Shown in pieces: positions 1-7,692 of a DNA stretch of 10,118 nucleotides. A program made the translations under genes and the position numbers. Each line of letters begins with the position of its first letter. The stretch's first letter is position 1. Under the pieces are notes generated by a model. The model saw nothing but the letters and a program-made list of their open reading frames with translations. It was not told the origin of the DNA and made no database searches. Origin of the DNA: Bacteroidales bacterium UBA2800 (GTDB taxonomy: Bacteria > Bacteroidota > Bacteroidia > Bacteroidales > Paludibacteraceae); the NCBI GenBank assembly GCA_002351925.1, contig DEHM01000015.1, positions 1 through 10,118 on the forward strand, written 5' to 3'.

Positions 1-345
1 AAGAAGATGGAGAAGAGCGGTGCGAAGGCATACCTCGTGAACACCGGTTGGAACGGTACGGGCAAACGTATCTCGATCCGCGACACGCGTGGTATCATCG
101 ACGCTATCCTGGGTGGCGACATCCTGACGGCTCCGACGAAGAAGATTCCGTTCTTCAACTTCGAGGTTCCGACAGCTCTTCCGGGCGTAGATCCTGCTAT
201 TCTCGATCCTCGTGACACCTACAAAGATGCCGCAGAGTGGGAGGTTAAGGCAAAAGATCTGGCCGGTCGTTTCATCAAGAATTTCAACAAGTACACCACA
301 AACGAAGCCGGCAAGGCATTGGTAGCAGCCGGTCCTCAACTGTAA
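1..345 (+). CDS. pckA: Phosphoenolpyruvate carboxykinase (ATP), C-terminal part
   Basis: This is the last 114 residues of PckA; the gene begins upstream of the window and is open from base 1, so the internal methionine at base 7 is not a start. PckA interconverts oxaloacetate plus ATP with phosphoenolpyruvate, CO2 and ADP in the cytosol. In fermenting Bacteroidales it often works in the CO2-fixing direction on the way to succinate (family knowledge). Visible landmarks are the NTGWNGTGKRISIRDTR segment, whose Arg and Thr correspond to adenine-contacting residues of the ATP-type enzyme, and the conserved PTKKIPFFNFEVP and LPGVDPAILDPRDTY blocks. The protein ends in KALVAAGPQL, a normal terminus for the family. 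secDF starts 18 bases after the stop with no terminator between, so readthrough is likely. Identity is very secure; only the 5' part is missing. Confidence 0.96.
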   Translation, partial: KKMEKSGAKAYLVNTGWNGTGKRISIRDTRGIIDAILGGDILTAPTKKIPFFNFEVPTALPGVDPAILDPRDTYKDAAEWEVKAKDLAGRFIKNFNKYTTNEAGKALVAAGPQL

Positions 346-363
346 TATTATCGACTAACAATT

Positions 364-3300
364 ATGCAAAACAAAGGATTAATCCGCTTCTTGGCCGTAT
401 GTTTGGCGCTGATCTGCGCTTTCTATCTGTCGTTCTCGCTGGTGACCAGCCATTACGACAAAAAGGCTAAGGAGTATGCCGCAGGTGATGCGGTAAAAGA
501 GTACCAGTATTTGGACTCTATCGCCACACAGAAAGTGTGGTTTGGCTATACGCTCAAAGAGTGCCGTGAGAAAGAGATCAACCTCGGTCTGGACTTGAAG
601 GGTGGTATGAACGTGACGATGGAAGTGAGTGTTCCGGACATTCTGGACGCGCTGAGTGGTCACAACGAGACCCCGAACTACAAGGCCGCATTGGCACAGG
701 CAAAAGAAAATCAGAAGAAGAGCGGCGCAGATTTCGTAACCCTCTTTATTGAGGCGTACAAAGAGATCGACCCGCAAGCACAGTTGGCTTCCGTCTTCTC
801 TACTTTCGAGCTGAAGGATAAGGTGACGCTGAACTCGACCAATGATGAGGTAGAGAAAGTGATCCGCGAAGAGGTGGACGGTGCTATCCAGAACTCGTTC
901 AACGTGCTGCGTACCCGTATCGACCGTTTCGGTGTTGTTCAACCGAACATCCAGAAACTGGCTCAGCCGGGTCGTATCCTGATCGAGTTGCCGGGTATCA
1001 AGGAGCCGGAGCGTGTACGTAAACTTCTGCAAGGTAGTGCTAACCTGGAGTTCTGGGAGACCTACGAGGCCTCGGAGTTGCTTCCTATGCTGGCTCAGAT
1101 CAACCGCGAGTATGCCGCTACTGCTCCCGAGGCAGAGGCTGAAGAGGCTGCAGCTGAGGAAGTAAAAGCCGAGGAGGCTCCGAAGGCAGAGAACGAGATA
1201 GCAGGCCTGGTGGACAACCTGGGTGCTGACTCGGTGGCTGCTGAGGCTGACCAGGCTGCTCAGGTAGCAGAGTACAAGAAGAACAACCCGCTCTTTGCGA
1301 TCCTGAACCCGTCGGTGAACCAAGCCGGTCAGGCTTATCGTGGTCCTGTCGTAGGTACGGTGCATTATGTGGATACCGCTAAGGTAAATGCGATGTTGAA
1401 CTCGCAGATTGCCAAGGCTGTGTTGCCGCGTGACGCTCGTTTCTACTGGACGGTGAAGGCCGTGGATGAGGCAGGCAGCTACTACAATCTGGTAGCGCTG
1501 AAGGCGCAACGTGATGGTCGCGCCAGCCTGGAAGGCGACGTGATTACCGATGCACGTGCCGATTTCGGTCAGCTGAGTGCGTATGCCAACGTGTCGATGT
1601 CGATGAACGCAGAGGGAGCCAAGACCTGGCAGCGTCTGACGAAAGACAATATCGGTAAGTCGGTAGCTATCGTGCTGGACGGCTATGTATACAGCTTCCC
1701 GACGGTACAGAATGAGATCGCCGGCGGTAACAGTCAGATCACCGGTAATTTCACCGTAGAAGAGGCTAAGGACTTGGCCAACACCCTGAAATCGGGTAAG
1801 ATGCCGGCACCTGCTCGTATCATCGAGGAGAGTGTGGTAGGTCCTTCGCTGGGTCGTGAGGCTATCCGTTCGGGTCTGTGGTCGTTTGCGCTGGGCTTCA
1901 TCCTGATCCTGATCTACATGATTTTCTACTATGGCTGGATTCCGGGGCTGATTGCCGATGCTGCGTTGTGCTGCAACGTGTTCCTGCTGGTAGGTGTGCT
2001 GGCTTCGTTCAGCGCCGTACTGACCCTGCCGGGTATTGCCGGTATCGTGTTGACGATGGGTATGGCGGTGGATGCCAACGTGCTTATCTACGAGCGTATC
2101 CGCGAGGAGTTGCGCGCCGGTAAGGGTATGCGCAAAGCTATCGAGGACGGTTTCAAGGGTGCCATCTCGGCTATCGTGGATGCCAACGTCACCTCGTTCC
2201 TGACGGGTATGATTCTGGCTATCTTCGGTTCGGGACCCATCAAGGGCTTCGCGGTAACCTATATGATCGGTATCGTATCGTCGTTCGTAACGGCCGTGTT
2301 CATCACTCGTCTGTTGCTGGAGGACTATGCAAAACGTGACGATGCCAAGGAGTTGAGCTTTACCACTCGTCTGATGAAGAACTTCCTGCAGGATATTCAC
2401 TTCGACTTCGTAGCTGCTCGCAAGTGGGCATACTGCTTGTCGGGTGCGCTGGTGATCTTCGCTATCCTGGGTCTGGAGCCGCACTTGTTCGGCCGTCTTA
2501 ACCTGGGTATCGACTTCTCCGGTGGTCGTAACTACGTAGTTCGTTTTGACAAGAGCATCAACACGCAGGATGTACGCGAGAACCTGGACAATGTGTTCAA
2601 GGCCACGTTGGAGGAGGGTGAGACCTTCGGTCTGAACGTTATTACCTACGGTAACGACGCCAACCAGGTACGTATCTCCACCAACTATCGCATCCACGAG
2701 GATAACGCTGAGGCTGATGAGGCTATCGAGGCATTGCTCTACGAGGGCTGCAAGCCGTATCTGGGCGAGGAGATCACGTTCGAGGATTTCCGTTCGACCG
2801 ATTCGAATGCCGAGGTAGGTATCATGTCGAGTCAGAAGGTAGGTCCTGCTATCGCTGATGATATCAAGACTAGTGCTGTTTGGGCAGTGTTTGCTGCGCT
2901 GATTGTCATCTTCCTCTATATCCTGCTCCGTTTCCGCAACTTTGCTTACTCGGTAGGTGCATTGGCAGCCTTGGCTCACGATACCGTGATCATTCTGGGT
3001 CTGTATGCAATCCTTTGGAAGATTATGCCTTTCTCCATGGAGATCGACCAGGCGTTCATCGCTGCTATCCTGACCGTTATCGGTTATTCGATCAACGATA
3101 CCGTGGTCATCTTCGACCGTGTACGTGAGTACAACGGATTGTATCCGAAGCGCGAGAAGCAAATCAACATCAACGACGCGTTGAACAACACGCTGAGCCG
3201 TACGTTCTCGACCTCTATGTCGACGTTTGTTGTGCTGTTGGCTATCTTCGTATTCGGTGGCGAGACCATCCAGGGCTTCGTCTTCGCATTGCTGATGGGT

Positions 3301-3405
3301 GTGATAGTAGGTACCTACTCGTCGTTGTTCATCGCATCGCCGATAGCTTACGACATCCAGCGTGCGCAGGCAAAGCGTGCTGAACTCAAACAAGCTAAGA
3401 AATAA
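364..3405 (+). CDS. secDF: Protein translocase subunit SecDF (fused SecD-SecF)
   Basis: This 1013-residue inner-membrane protein fuses SecD and SecF, which assist SecYEG by using the proton gradient to pull exported proteins outward. A first membrane helix spans about residues 6-27. The SecD motif LGLDLKGG lies at 74-81. The periplasmic P1 region follows and is interrupted by an Ala/Glu-rich linker (about 251-305). The SecD membrane block begins near 505 and carries GMAVDANVLIYERIREEL, with Asp570 matching the essential membrane Asp of SecD. The SecF half starts near 685, with LGIDFSGG at 714-721, and its membrane block from about 838 contains IGYSINDTVVIFDRVRE (906-922). About twelve membrane helices fit the usual fusion. 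The start at 364 gives the complete first helix. clpP begins on the last base of the stop codon, so the two are probably translationally coupled. Identity is very secure. Confidence 0.97.
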   Translation: MQNKGLIRFLAVCLALICAFYLSFSLVTSHYDKKAKEYAAGDAVKEYQYLDSIATQKVWFGYTLKECREKEINLGLDLKGGMNVTMEVSVPDILDALSGHNETPNYKAALAQAKENQKKSGADFVTLFIEAYKEIDPQAQLASVFSTFELKDKVTLNSTNDEVEKVIREEVDGAIQNSFNVLRTRIDRFGVVQPNIQKLAQPGRILIELPGIKEPERVRKLLQGSANLEFWETYEASELLPMLAQINREYAATAPEAEAEEAAAEEVKAEEAPKAENEIAGLVDNLGADSVAAEADQAAQVAEYKKNNPLFAILNPSVNQAGQAYRGPVVGTVHYVDTAKVNAMLNSQIAKAVLPRDARFYWTVKAVDEAGSYYNLVALKAQRDGRASLEGDVITDARADFGQLSAYANVSMSMNAEGAKTWQRLTKDNIGKSVAIVLDGYVYSFPTVQNEIAGGNSQITGNFTVEEAKDLANTLKSGKMPAPARIIEESVVGPSLGREAIRSGLWSFALGFILILIYMIFYYGWIPGLIADAALCCNVFLLVGVLASFSAVLTLPGIAGIVLTMGMAVDANVLIYERIREELRAGKGMRKAIEDGFKGAISAIVDANVTSFLTGMILAIFGSGPIKGFAVTYMIGIVSSFVTAVFITRLLLEDYAKRDDAKELSFTTRLMKNFLQDIHFDFVAARKWAYCLSGALVIFAILGLEPHLFGRLNLGIDFSGGRNYVVRFDKSINTQDVRENLDNVFKATLEEGETFGLNVITYGNDANQVRISTNYRIHEDNAEADEAIEALLYEGCKPYLGEEITFEDFRSTDSNAEVGIMSSQKVGPAIADDIKTSAVWAVFAALIVIFLYILLRFRNFAYSVGALAALAHDTVIILGLYAILWKIMPFSMEIDQAFIAAILTVIGYSINDTVVIFDRVREYNGLYPKREKQININDALNNTLSRTFSTSMSTFVVLLAIFVFGGETIQGFVFALLMGVIVGTYSSLFIASPIAYDIQRAQAKRAELKQAKK
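1114..1263 (+). other. Ala/Glu-rich low-complexity linker in SecD P1 region
   Basis: Residues 251-300 of SecDF are almost entirely Ala, Glu, Lys, Val and Pro, encoded by degenerate runs of GAG/GCT/GCA codons. The segment sits between the conserved P1 sequence ending near SANLEFWETYEA and the block that resumes at NPLFAILNPS. It is probably a flexible, acidic periplasmic insertion rather than a folded domain. The repetitive codons could change length by slippage in steps of three bases without breaking the frame. Confidence 0.6.
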
Positions 3406-4091
3406 TGCAACAAAACGATTTTCTTCGTTTCGCGACTGCACAAGGCCTTAACTCCATGCATGTGGAGAAGGTCTTGTCGCAGAGCGCGGATCAGGTGAAG
3501 GCCTCTTACGGCTATATCTCTCCGACGATTCTGGAGGAGCGTCAACTGAACGTGACGCAGATGGATGTGTTCAGCCGTCTGATGATGGACCGCGTCATCT
3601 TCCTCGGTACAGAGGTGAACGACTATACGGCCAATGTGATTCAGGCGCAGTTGCTCTATCTGGACTCGATGGACTCGGAGCGCGATATCCATCTCTATCT
3701 CAACACGCCGGGCGGCTCGGTTTACGCCGGGTTGGGTATCTACGACACGATGCAGTTTGTGCGTGCGAAGGTAGCTACTATCTGCACCGGTCTGGCCGCT
3801 TCGATGGGCGCTATCCTGCTGGTAGCCGGCGAGAAAGGGATGCGTGCTGCGCTGCCGCACAGCCGTGTGATGATTCATCAGCCGCTGGGTGGCGTGCAAG
3901 GTCAGGCCAGTGATATAGAGATCACCGCCAAAGAGATTATCAAACTGAAGGAAGAACTCTATACCATCCTGTCTGACCATACAGGCAAGAGCGTAGAGCA
4001 GATTCGTCAAGACGCCGATCGTGACCATTGGCTTACGGCGCAAGAGGCCTTGGACTATGGTATGATTGATCGCGTCTATACCAAGAAATAA
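3405..4091 (+). CDS. clpP: ATP-dependent Clp protease proteolytic subunit ClpP
   Basis: This 228-residue serine peptidase forms the barrel of the ClpXP protease, which degrades unfolded or tagged proteins fed in by ClpX. The catalytic triad is readable: Ser133 in GLAASMGA, His158 in RVMIHQP and Asp207 in DRDHWL. The spacing (25 and 49 residues) equals that of E. coli ClpP. NTPGGSVYAG (100-109) forms the conserved oxyanion region. The N-terminus before VFSRLMMDRVIFLG (55-68) is longer than in E. coli, which is the usual Bacteroidota form with the SYGYISPTILEERQLNVTQ stretch. The ATG shares one base with the secDF stop (TAATG), implying coupled translation. clpX follows 17 bases later. Identity and start are very secure. 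Confidence 0.97.
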   Translation: MQQNDFLRFATAQGLNSMHVEKVLSQSADQVKASYGYISPTILEERQLNVTQMDVFSRLMMDRVIFLGTEVNDYTANVIQAQLLYLDSMDSERDIHLYLNTPGGSVYAGLGIYDTMQFVRAKVATICTGLAASMGAILLVAGEKGMRAALPHSRVMIHQPLGGVQGQASDIEITAKEIIKLKEELYTILSDHTGKSVEQIRQDADRDHWLTAQEALDYGMIDRVYTKK

Positions 4092-4108
4092 GTGAGTCGG
4101 AGATACTC

Positions 4109-5335
4109 ATGTCAAACAAGAAGAATTTTAAACCCTGTTCTTTCTGCGGGCGTGTGATGCCGGAGATGTTCAGCGGCCTGGACGGTGCGCTGATTTGCTC
4201 CGAGTGTGTGGAGGCCGGCCATCAGCACCTGGTGGCTCATCCCGTAGCTACGGCCAAGAGCGGCGAGCTGAGTATGAGTTCGCTGCCTGCGCCGCGTGAG
4301 ATAAAAGCTTTTCTCGACCAGTATGTCATCGGTCAGGATGATGCGAAGCGCTTCCTGGCGGTGTCGGTCTACAACCACTACAAACGTGTGCTCCAAGAGC
4401 ATGAAGACGATGGGGTGGAGATAGAGAAGAGCAATATCCTGCTGGTGGGTTCTACCGGTACGGGTAAGACCTTGCTGGCGCGTACGATAGCCCGTCTGCT
4501 AAAGGTGCCGTTTGCCATCGTCGATGCTACGACGCTGACCGAGGCCGGCTATGTAGGCGAAGATGTGGAGACGACGCTCGTGCGGCTGCTGCAGGATTCC
4601 AACTACGACGTGCAGAAGGCGCAACGCGGTATTGTCTTTATCGACGAGATCGACAAGATAGCCCGCAAGAGCGAGAACATGTCTATCACCCGCGACGTGA
4701 GTGGAGAAGGTGTGCAACAGGGCTTGCTGAAACTGCTGGAAGGCTCTGTCGTCAATGTGCCGCCACAGGGCGGTCGCAAACATCCCGACCAGGAGTTTAT
4801 CCGTGTAGACACCAAGAATATCCTCTTCATCTGCGGCGGTGCTTTCGACGGCATCGAACGCAAGATAGCGCAGCGAATGAACACCCAGGTGGTGGGCTTT
4901 GATGCGCAGCAGCGCACGGCGCATGTGGACAAGAACAACCTGCTGCAGTATATCGCGCCGCAGGATCTGAAGGCCTACGGGCTTATCCCGGAAATCATTG
5001 GCCGTCTGCCTATCCTCACGTATCTGCAACCGCTGGATCGTACCGCCCTACGGGCTATCCTGACCGAACCCAAGAATGCGCTCACCAAGCAGTATCAGAA
5101 ACTGCTGGGGATGGACGGCGTACAGCTGCGTTTTGAGGACGAGATGCTCGATTATATCGTCGACCAGGCGATGCAGGCGCATCTCGGTGCACGTGGACTA
5201 CGCGGACTGATGGAGGCTGTGATGCTGGATATCATGTACGAGCGTCCCCGTGACGGCGAGTTTGTCGTCACGCGTGCATACGCAGAAGAGCGTATCGGCA
5301 AGACCGATATGCAGCGTATGCGTCAGGCTATGTGA
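4109..5335 (+). CDS. clpX: ATP-dependent Clp protease ATP-binding subunit ClpX
   Basis: This 408-residue AAA+ unfoldase recognises substrates, unfolds them and threads them into ClpP. The N-terminal zinc-binding domain has Cys10, Cys13, Cys30 and Cys33. The middle gap is 16 residues, two shorter than in E. coli ClpX. The AAA+ core shows Walker A GSTGTGKT (114-121), pore-1 loop GYVG (147-150), Walker B IVFIDEID (175-182), the RKH loop (223-225) and a VGF loop (262-264) at the position that docks on ClpP. It also shows the arginine-finger segment IPEIIGRLP (293-301) and sensor 2 GARGLRG (360-366). All motifs needed for partnership with ClpP are present, which matches the adjacent clpP. The start at 4109 places the zinc finger at the very N-terminus, as expected. 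The stop codon lies inside a short hairpin and faces a convergent gene. Confidence 0.97.
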   Translation: MSNKKNFKPCSFCGRVMPEMFSGLDGALICSECVEAGHQHLVAHPVATAKSGELSMSSLPAPREIKAFLDQYVIGQDDAKRFLAVSVYNHYKRVLQEHEDDGVEIEKSNILLVGSTGTGKTLLARTIARLLKVPFAIVDATTLTEAGYVGEDVETTLVRLLQDSNYDVQKAQRGIVFIDEIDKIARKSENMSITRDVSGEGVQQGLLKLLEGSVVNVPPQGGRKHPDQEFIRVDTKNILFICGGAFDGIERKIAQRMNTQVVGFDAQQRTAHVDKNNLLQYIAPQDLKAYGLIPEIIGRLPILTYLQPLDRTALRAILTEPKNALTKQYQKLLGMDGVQLRFEDEMLDYIVDQAMQAHLGARGLRGLMEAVMLDIMYERPRDGEFVVTRAYAEERIGKTDMQRMRQAM

Positions 5336-5340
5336 TAGCC
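5326..5340. terminator. Hairpin over the clpX stop codon, possible weak terminator
   Basis: GGCTAT and ATAGCC form a perfect 6-bp stem around a GTG loop, and the clpX TGA lies inside it. It sits at the convergent clpX/DUF4270 junction, so it could slow polymerase from either side. On the + strand it is followed by GGGAAAATTT rather than a proper U-run, and on the - strand by no U-run. Intrinsic termination is therefore only a possibility. Confidence 0.3.
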
Positions 5341-5348
5341 GGGAAAAT

Positions 5349-6788
5349 TTAGAATCCGCAATAGACCAGTTTCAACGTCATGCCGTTTTTGGCAGAAGTG
5401 ATTTTAGTGGCAGACATTGTCTGCTGCTGTTTCACTTCGGATATCGCCGAACCGGTGGCGGTCAAGGTCACCGTTACGGGCACCAATACCATGCGCAGCA
5501 CGGGGTCGAACATCTCTTCGTGGCGCAACTGACCGGTCAGGAAATCCGAGAGGTCGTAGCTGTAGTAGTAGATAGCATTACCTACCGAGTCTTTGCCTTG
5601 CGTTAGCGAAGAGAGCAGGGCGCACGAGTCGGAAGGCAGCTCTTTCTTGGCGAAGAACCGCTCCAGGCTACTCTCCTTGATGAGCAACATATAGTCGGCC
5701 GGTTGTAGCCAGTCGTTACGCTGTTTATCCACCTCAGCGCCGGTATATTTGTTCTGTACATCGACGCGCAGTTGCGCTTTGTTGACGTACGGACGCTTGT
5801 AGAAATAGATATACTCGGCCGAATCGGAGTCCCAGATAGAGTCGTAGCGCAGGTTTTTCTCCATGTGGTCAATCATCTTCTCCATCGGGAACTCCATATG
5901 CGTGTATACGCCCGCGGGCGCGATAATATAATTATAGGAGTCGGAGTCCATGGCCAGCGTCTCCAGCAGCACGTCTTTGTCGGGATACTCGATGTGGTTG
6001 ATGGTACGTATTTCCGAGTTGGCGTAGAACATCTTGGTGTCGTGTACGGTGGTGTCGCGGCCGGCTTTGGAGTAGGCGAAACTATAGAACACGCCGATGG
6101 CGATATCGGTGATGTTGAGCATGGTGGACGAGCCGAACGAGGTCTCCAGCAGCAGTCCTTGCATCTGTCGGTTGAAGGCCGCTTGGTCAGTAAACGAACG
6201 GATAGCGCCGAAATAATCCTGAAACTCCTCATTCAGGCGCATACGCAGCATCGGCACAAAGTTACCATTTTTGTCGGTAGCGGAATCCAGTTTCTCGGTG
6301 GCTACTACGATACAGTGGTTGCGCAGGATGTTTTTCTCGCGCGAGCAGTAGTCGTCGATGTTGATGTTGGTGGTATATGCTTTGGCGTAGTCGAACGTAC
6401 CGCGATCCATGCGATAGGCACTCAGGGCCAGAGGCGAATAGCCGTCTCCCATCCAGCTGCCGTAGGAGATCATCAGGCATACCGAGTCGATGACGGCATT
6501 GGCCGGATAGCTATACCCTTCGGGGCAAGCCAGTTGGGTCATGATGGCCGCACGTACCATTCCGTAGTCGGTCTCCAGCTCGCCCAGCAAGAGCGAATCG
6601 GGGTGCGACAAGATGGAGGCACAGTCCCCCAGATGCGAACCCACATCAAACGTGTCGGCCAGCACCACAATAGGATCTTCTGCCGACAGCACCGAGCCGC
6701 CTGCGTTGGTGACATCATCGCGGCAGGCCACCAGACAGATACACAAAACCGCCAGCAACAACCGGCTTATCTCATTCAGTCTTCTCAT
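5349..6788 (-). CDS. DUF4270-family surface lipoprotein (function unknown)
   Basis: This 479-residue protein has a lipoprotein signal peptide: Arg2-Arg3, a hydrophobic stretch at about 10-20, and the lipobox Leu19-Val-Ala-Cys22. The mature protein begins Cys-Arg-Asp-Asp. Acidic residues right after the lipidated Cys resemble the Bacteroidota lipoprotein export signal, so an outer-membrane, perhaps surface-exposed, location is inferred. The pattern after it (DPIVVLADTFDVGSH, then LLGELETDYGMVRAAIMTQL) and the beta-rich C-terminus ending LKLVYCGF match my memory of DUF4270, a Bacteroidota family of unknown function. No catalytic motif is visible. Its ATG lies 17 bases inside the end of the upstream GT5-half gene, so the two are co-transcribed and probably translationally coupled. 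It converges with clpX. Lipoprotein status is secure; the family call comes from pattern memory. Confidence 0.85.
   Translation of the reverse strand: MRRLNEISRLLLAVLCICLVACRDDVTNAGGSVLSAEDPIVVLADTFDVGSHLGDCASILSHPDSLLLGELETDYGMVRAAIMTQLACPEGYSYPANAVIDSVCLMISYGSWMGDGYSPLALSAYRMDRGTFDYAKAYTTNINIDDYCSREKNILRNHCIVVATEKLDSATDKNGNFVPMLRMRLNEEFQDYFGAIRSFTDQAAFNRQMQGLLLETSFGSSTMLNITDIAIGVFYSFAYSKAGRDTTVHDTKMFYANSEIRTINHIEYPDKDVLLETLAMDSDSYNYIIAPAGVYTHMEFPMEKMIDHMEKNLRYDSIWDSDSAEYIYFYKRPYVNKAQLRVDVQNKYTGAEVDKQRNDWLQPADYMLLIKESSLERFFAKKELPSDSCALLSSLTQGKDSVGNAIYYYSYDLSDFLTGQLRHEEMFDPVLRMVLVPVTVTLTATGSAISEVKQQQTMSATKITSAKNGMTLKLVYCGF
5410..5424. repeat. Short palindrome inside the DUF4270 coding end
   Basis: GCAGAC and GTCTGC face each other around ATT. 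It lies about 75 bases past the clpX stop, within the 3' end of the opposing coding region. It could act as a distal stop for clpX readthrough, but no U-run follows and coding constraint may explain it. Confidence 0.2.
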
Positions 6789-7614
6789 CCTCAGCTACTT
6801 TCTCCATAAATTCCAATTGACGTCTGCAAGCCTCCATCAGGTCCTCCTGGGGCTCGTAGGTCAATATCGGTTTGCCCTTGGTCTCTGCGTAGTTCATCAG
6901 GCGCTGGTTGACGTTCGGCGTAGCATAGACGATGGCGTCCGAATAGTCGATAGCCAGACGCATCAACTCCTCGTAGCCTACGGGGAAGTCGGCTATACTG
7001 CGTATGTCGATATTGTTCACACCGTCGATGCGCAGTTTTTCTGAGAACTTCGTGGAGAAGGGTTTCTTATAGTCTTGATCATCCAGCATCAGCACGATCT
7101 TCGAGTTGGCGAAGAAAGGCTCATCGTGGTAGGCGGTCTTCAGGTAGAGCGGCGCCAAGGCCGACATCCAACCGGAACATAAGATGATCTTGGGCGTCCA
7201 ACGCAGTTTCTTCACCGTCTCTACGGCGCCGCGGGCATAGAAAATCACGCGGTGGTCGTTGTCAGCGTACTCTGCACCGTTGTCGTCGGCCACCCCTTTG
7301 CGGCGGTGGAAGAGATCATCGTTGTCGATGAAGTATATCTGGATACGCGCCTGCTGGATAGAGGCCACCTTGATCAGCAACGGGTGGTCGGTGTCCTCGA
7401 TGATGAGGTTCATGCCCGACAGACGAATCACCTCATGTAGCTGGTTACGGCGTTCGTTGATTTCGCCGAACTTAGGCATGAACGTACGCGTCTCATAACC
7501 GTGGCCTTGGAAGTATTCCGGCAGGCGGCGGTTGAGCATACGAATAGGCGTTTCTTCGGCCAAAAACGGGTAGATCTCTTGAGAGATGAACAGGATACGA
7601 TTTGGCTCTTTCAT
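6772..7614 (-). CDS. Glycogen/starch synthase-like protein, N-terminal GT5 half only
   Basis: This 280-residue protein matches the N-terminal Rossmann half of GT5 glycogen/starch synthases: ILFISQEIYPF (7-17), GYETRTFMPKFGEINERRNQLHEVIRLSG (39-67), YFIDNDDLFHRR (94-105) and GWMSALAPLYLK (148-159). Full synthases are near 480 residues and have a second Rossmann half with catalytic Glu and Arg/Lys residues; that half is absent. The N-terminal KTGGL nucleotide-sugar loop is also missing (AEETP is there instead), and the usual HDWH-type segment reads CSGW. Glucosyl transfer is therefore unlikely, and a structural, sugar-binding or regulatory role is possible. Similar half-length proteins labelled glycogen/starch synthase occur in Bacteroides (family memory), so this is probably not a recent truncation. 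ATGs at 7614 and 7620 are both plausible; I chose MKEPNRILF because the family core starts right after it. A good promoter lies upstream, and DUF4270 overlaps its end. Confidence 0.85.
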   Translation of the reverse strand: MKEPNRILFISQEIYPFLAEETPIRMLNRRLPEYFQGHGYETRTFMPKFGEINERRNQLHEVIRLSGMNLIIEDTDHPLLIKVASIQQARIQIYFIDNDDLFHRRKGVADDNGAEYADNDHRVIFYARGAVETVKKLRWTPKIILCSGWMSALAPLYLKTAYHDEPFFANSKIVLMLDDQDYKKPFSTKFSEKLRIDGVNNIDIRSIADFPVGYEELMRLAIDYSDAIVYATPNVNQRLMNYAETKGKPILTYEPQEDLMEACRRQLEFMEKVAEDEKTE

Positions 7615-7641
7615 AGGCATAAAAATTTGTGGCAGGCGCAA

Positions 7642-7660
7642 CACTGCATTATCAGCAGTG
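7642..7660 (-). other. Hairpin in the leader of the GT5-half gene
   Basis: CACTGC and GCAGTG form a perfect 6-bp inverted repeat with a 7-base loop, immediately downstream of the predicted -7 element. The transcription start should fall in or beside it, so the mRNA would begin at or within the hairpin. It could stabilise the 5' end or serve as an operator half-site. Confidence 0.4.
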
Positions 7661-7692
7661 CAAAGGTACTACAAATTTTGCATATATGCAAA
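7661..7692 (-). promoter_or_regulatory. Bacteroidetes-type promoter for the GT5-half/DUF4270 unit
   Basis: On the - strand, TTTG (7692-7689) is followed after exactly 20 bases by TACCTTTG (7668-7661). This matches the known Bacteroidetes consensus TTTG, 17-23 bases, TAnnTTTG. The start of transcription would be near 7655, giving a leader of roughly 40 bases to the ATG at 7614. This is the best promoter in the window and supports a separate transcript for the two downstream genes. Confidence 0.7.

Noticed and set aside
379..3441. 1020-codon open frame on the - strand opposite secDF
   Set aside because: It is codon-aligned with secDF and has no protein-like character (rich in Arg, Gln, His and Thr). 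It is open only because secDF avoids TTA, CTA and TCA.
3348..4043. 231-codon open frame on the - strand opposite clpP
   Set aside because: ClpP has an intact triad and family-wide conservation on the + strand; the antisense product has no recognisable domain.
5772..6809. 345-codon open frame on the + strand opposite the DUF4270 gene
   Set aside because: It is codon-aligned antisense to a gene with a signal peptide, lipobox and family pattern, and its composition is not protein-like.
6772..7614. Functional glycogen synthase (glgA)
   Set aside because: The C-terminal catalytic half and the key N-terminal nucleotide-sugar residues are missing, so I gave no glgA symbol.
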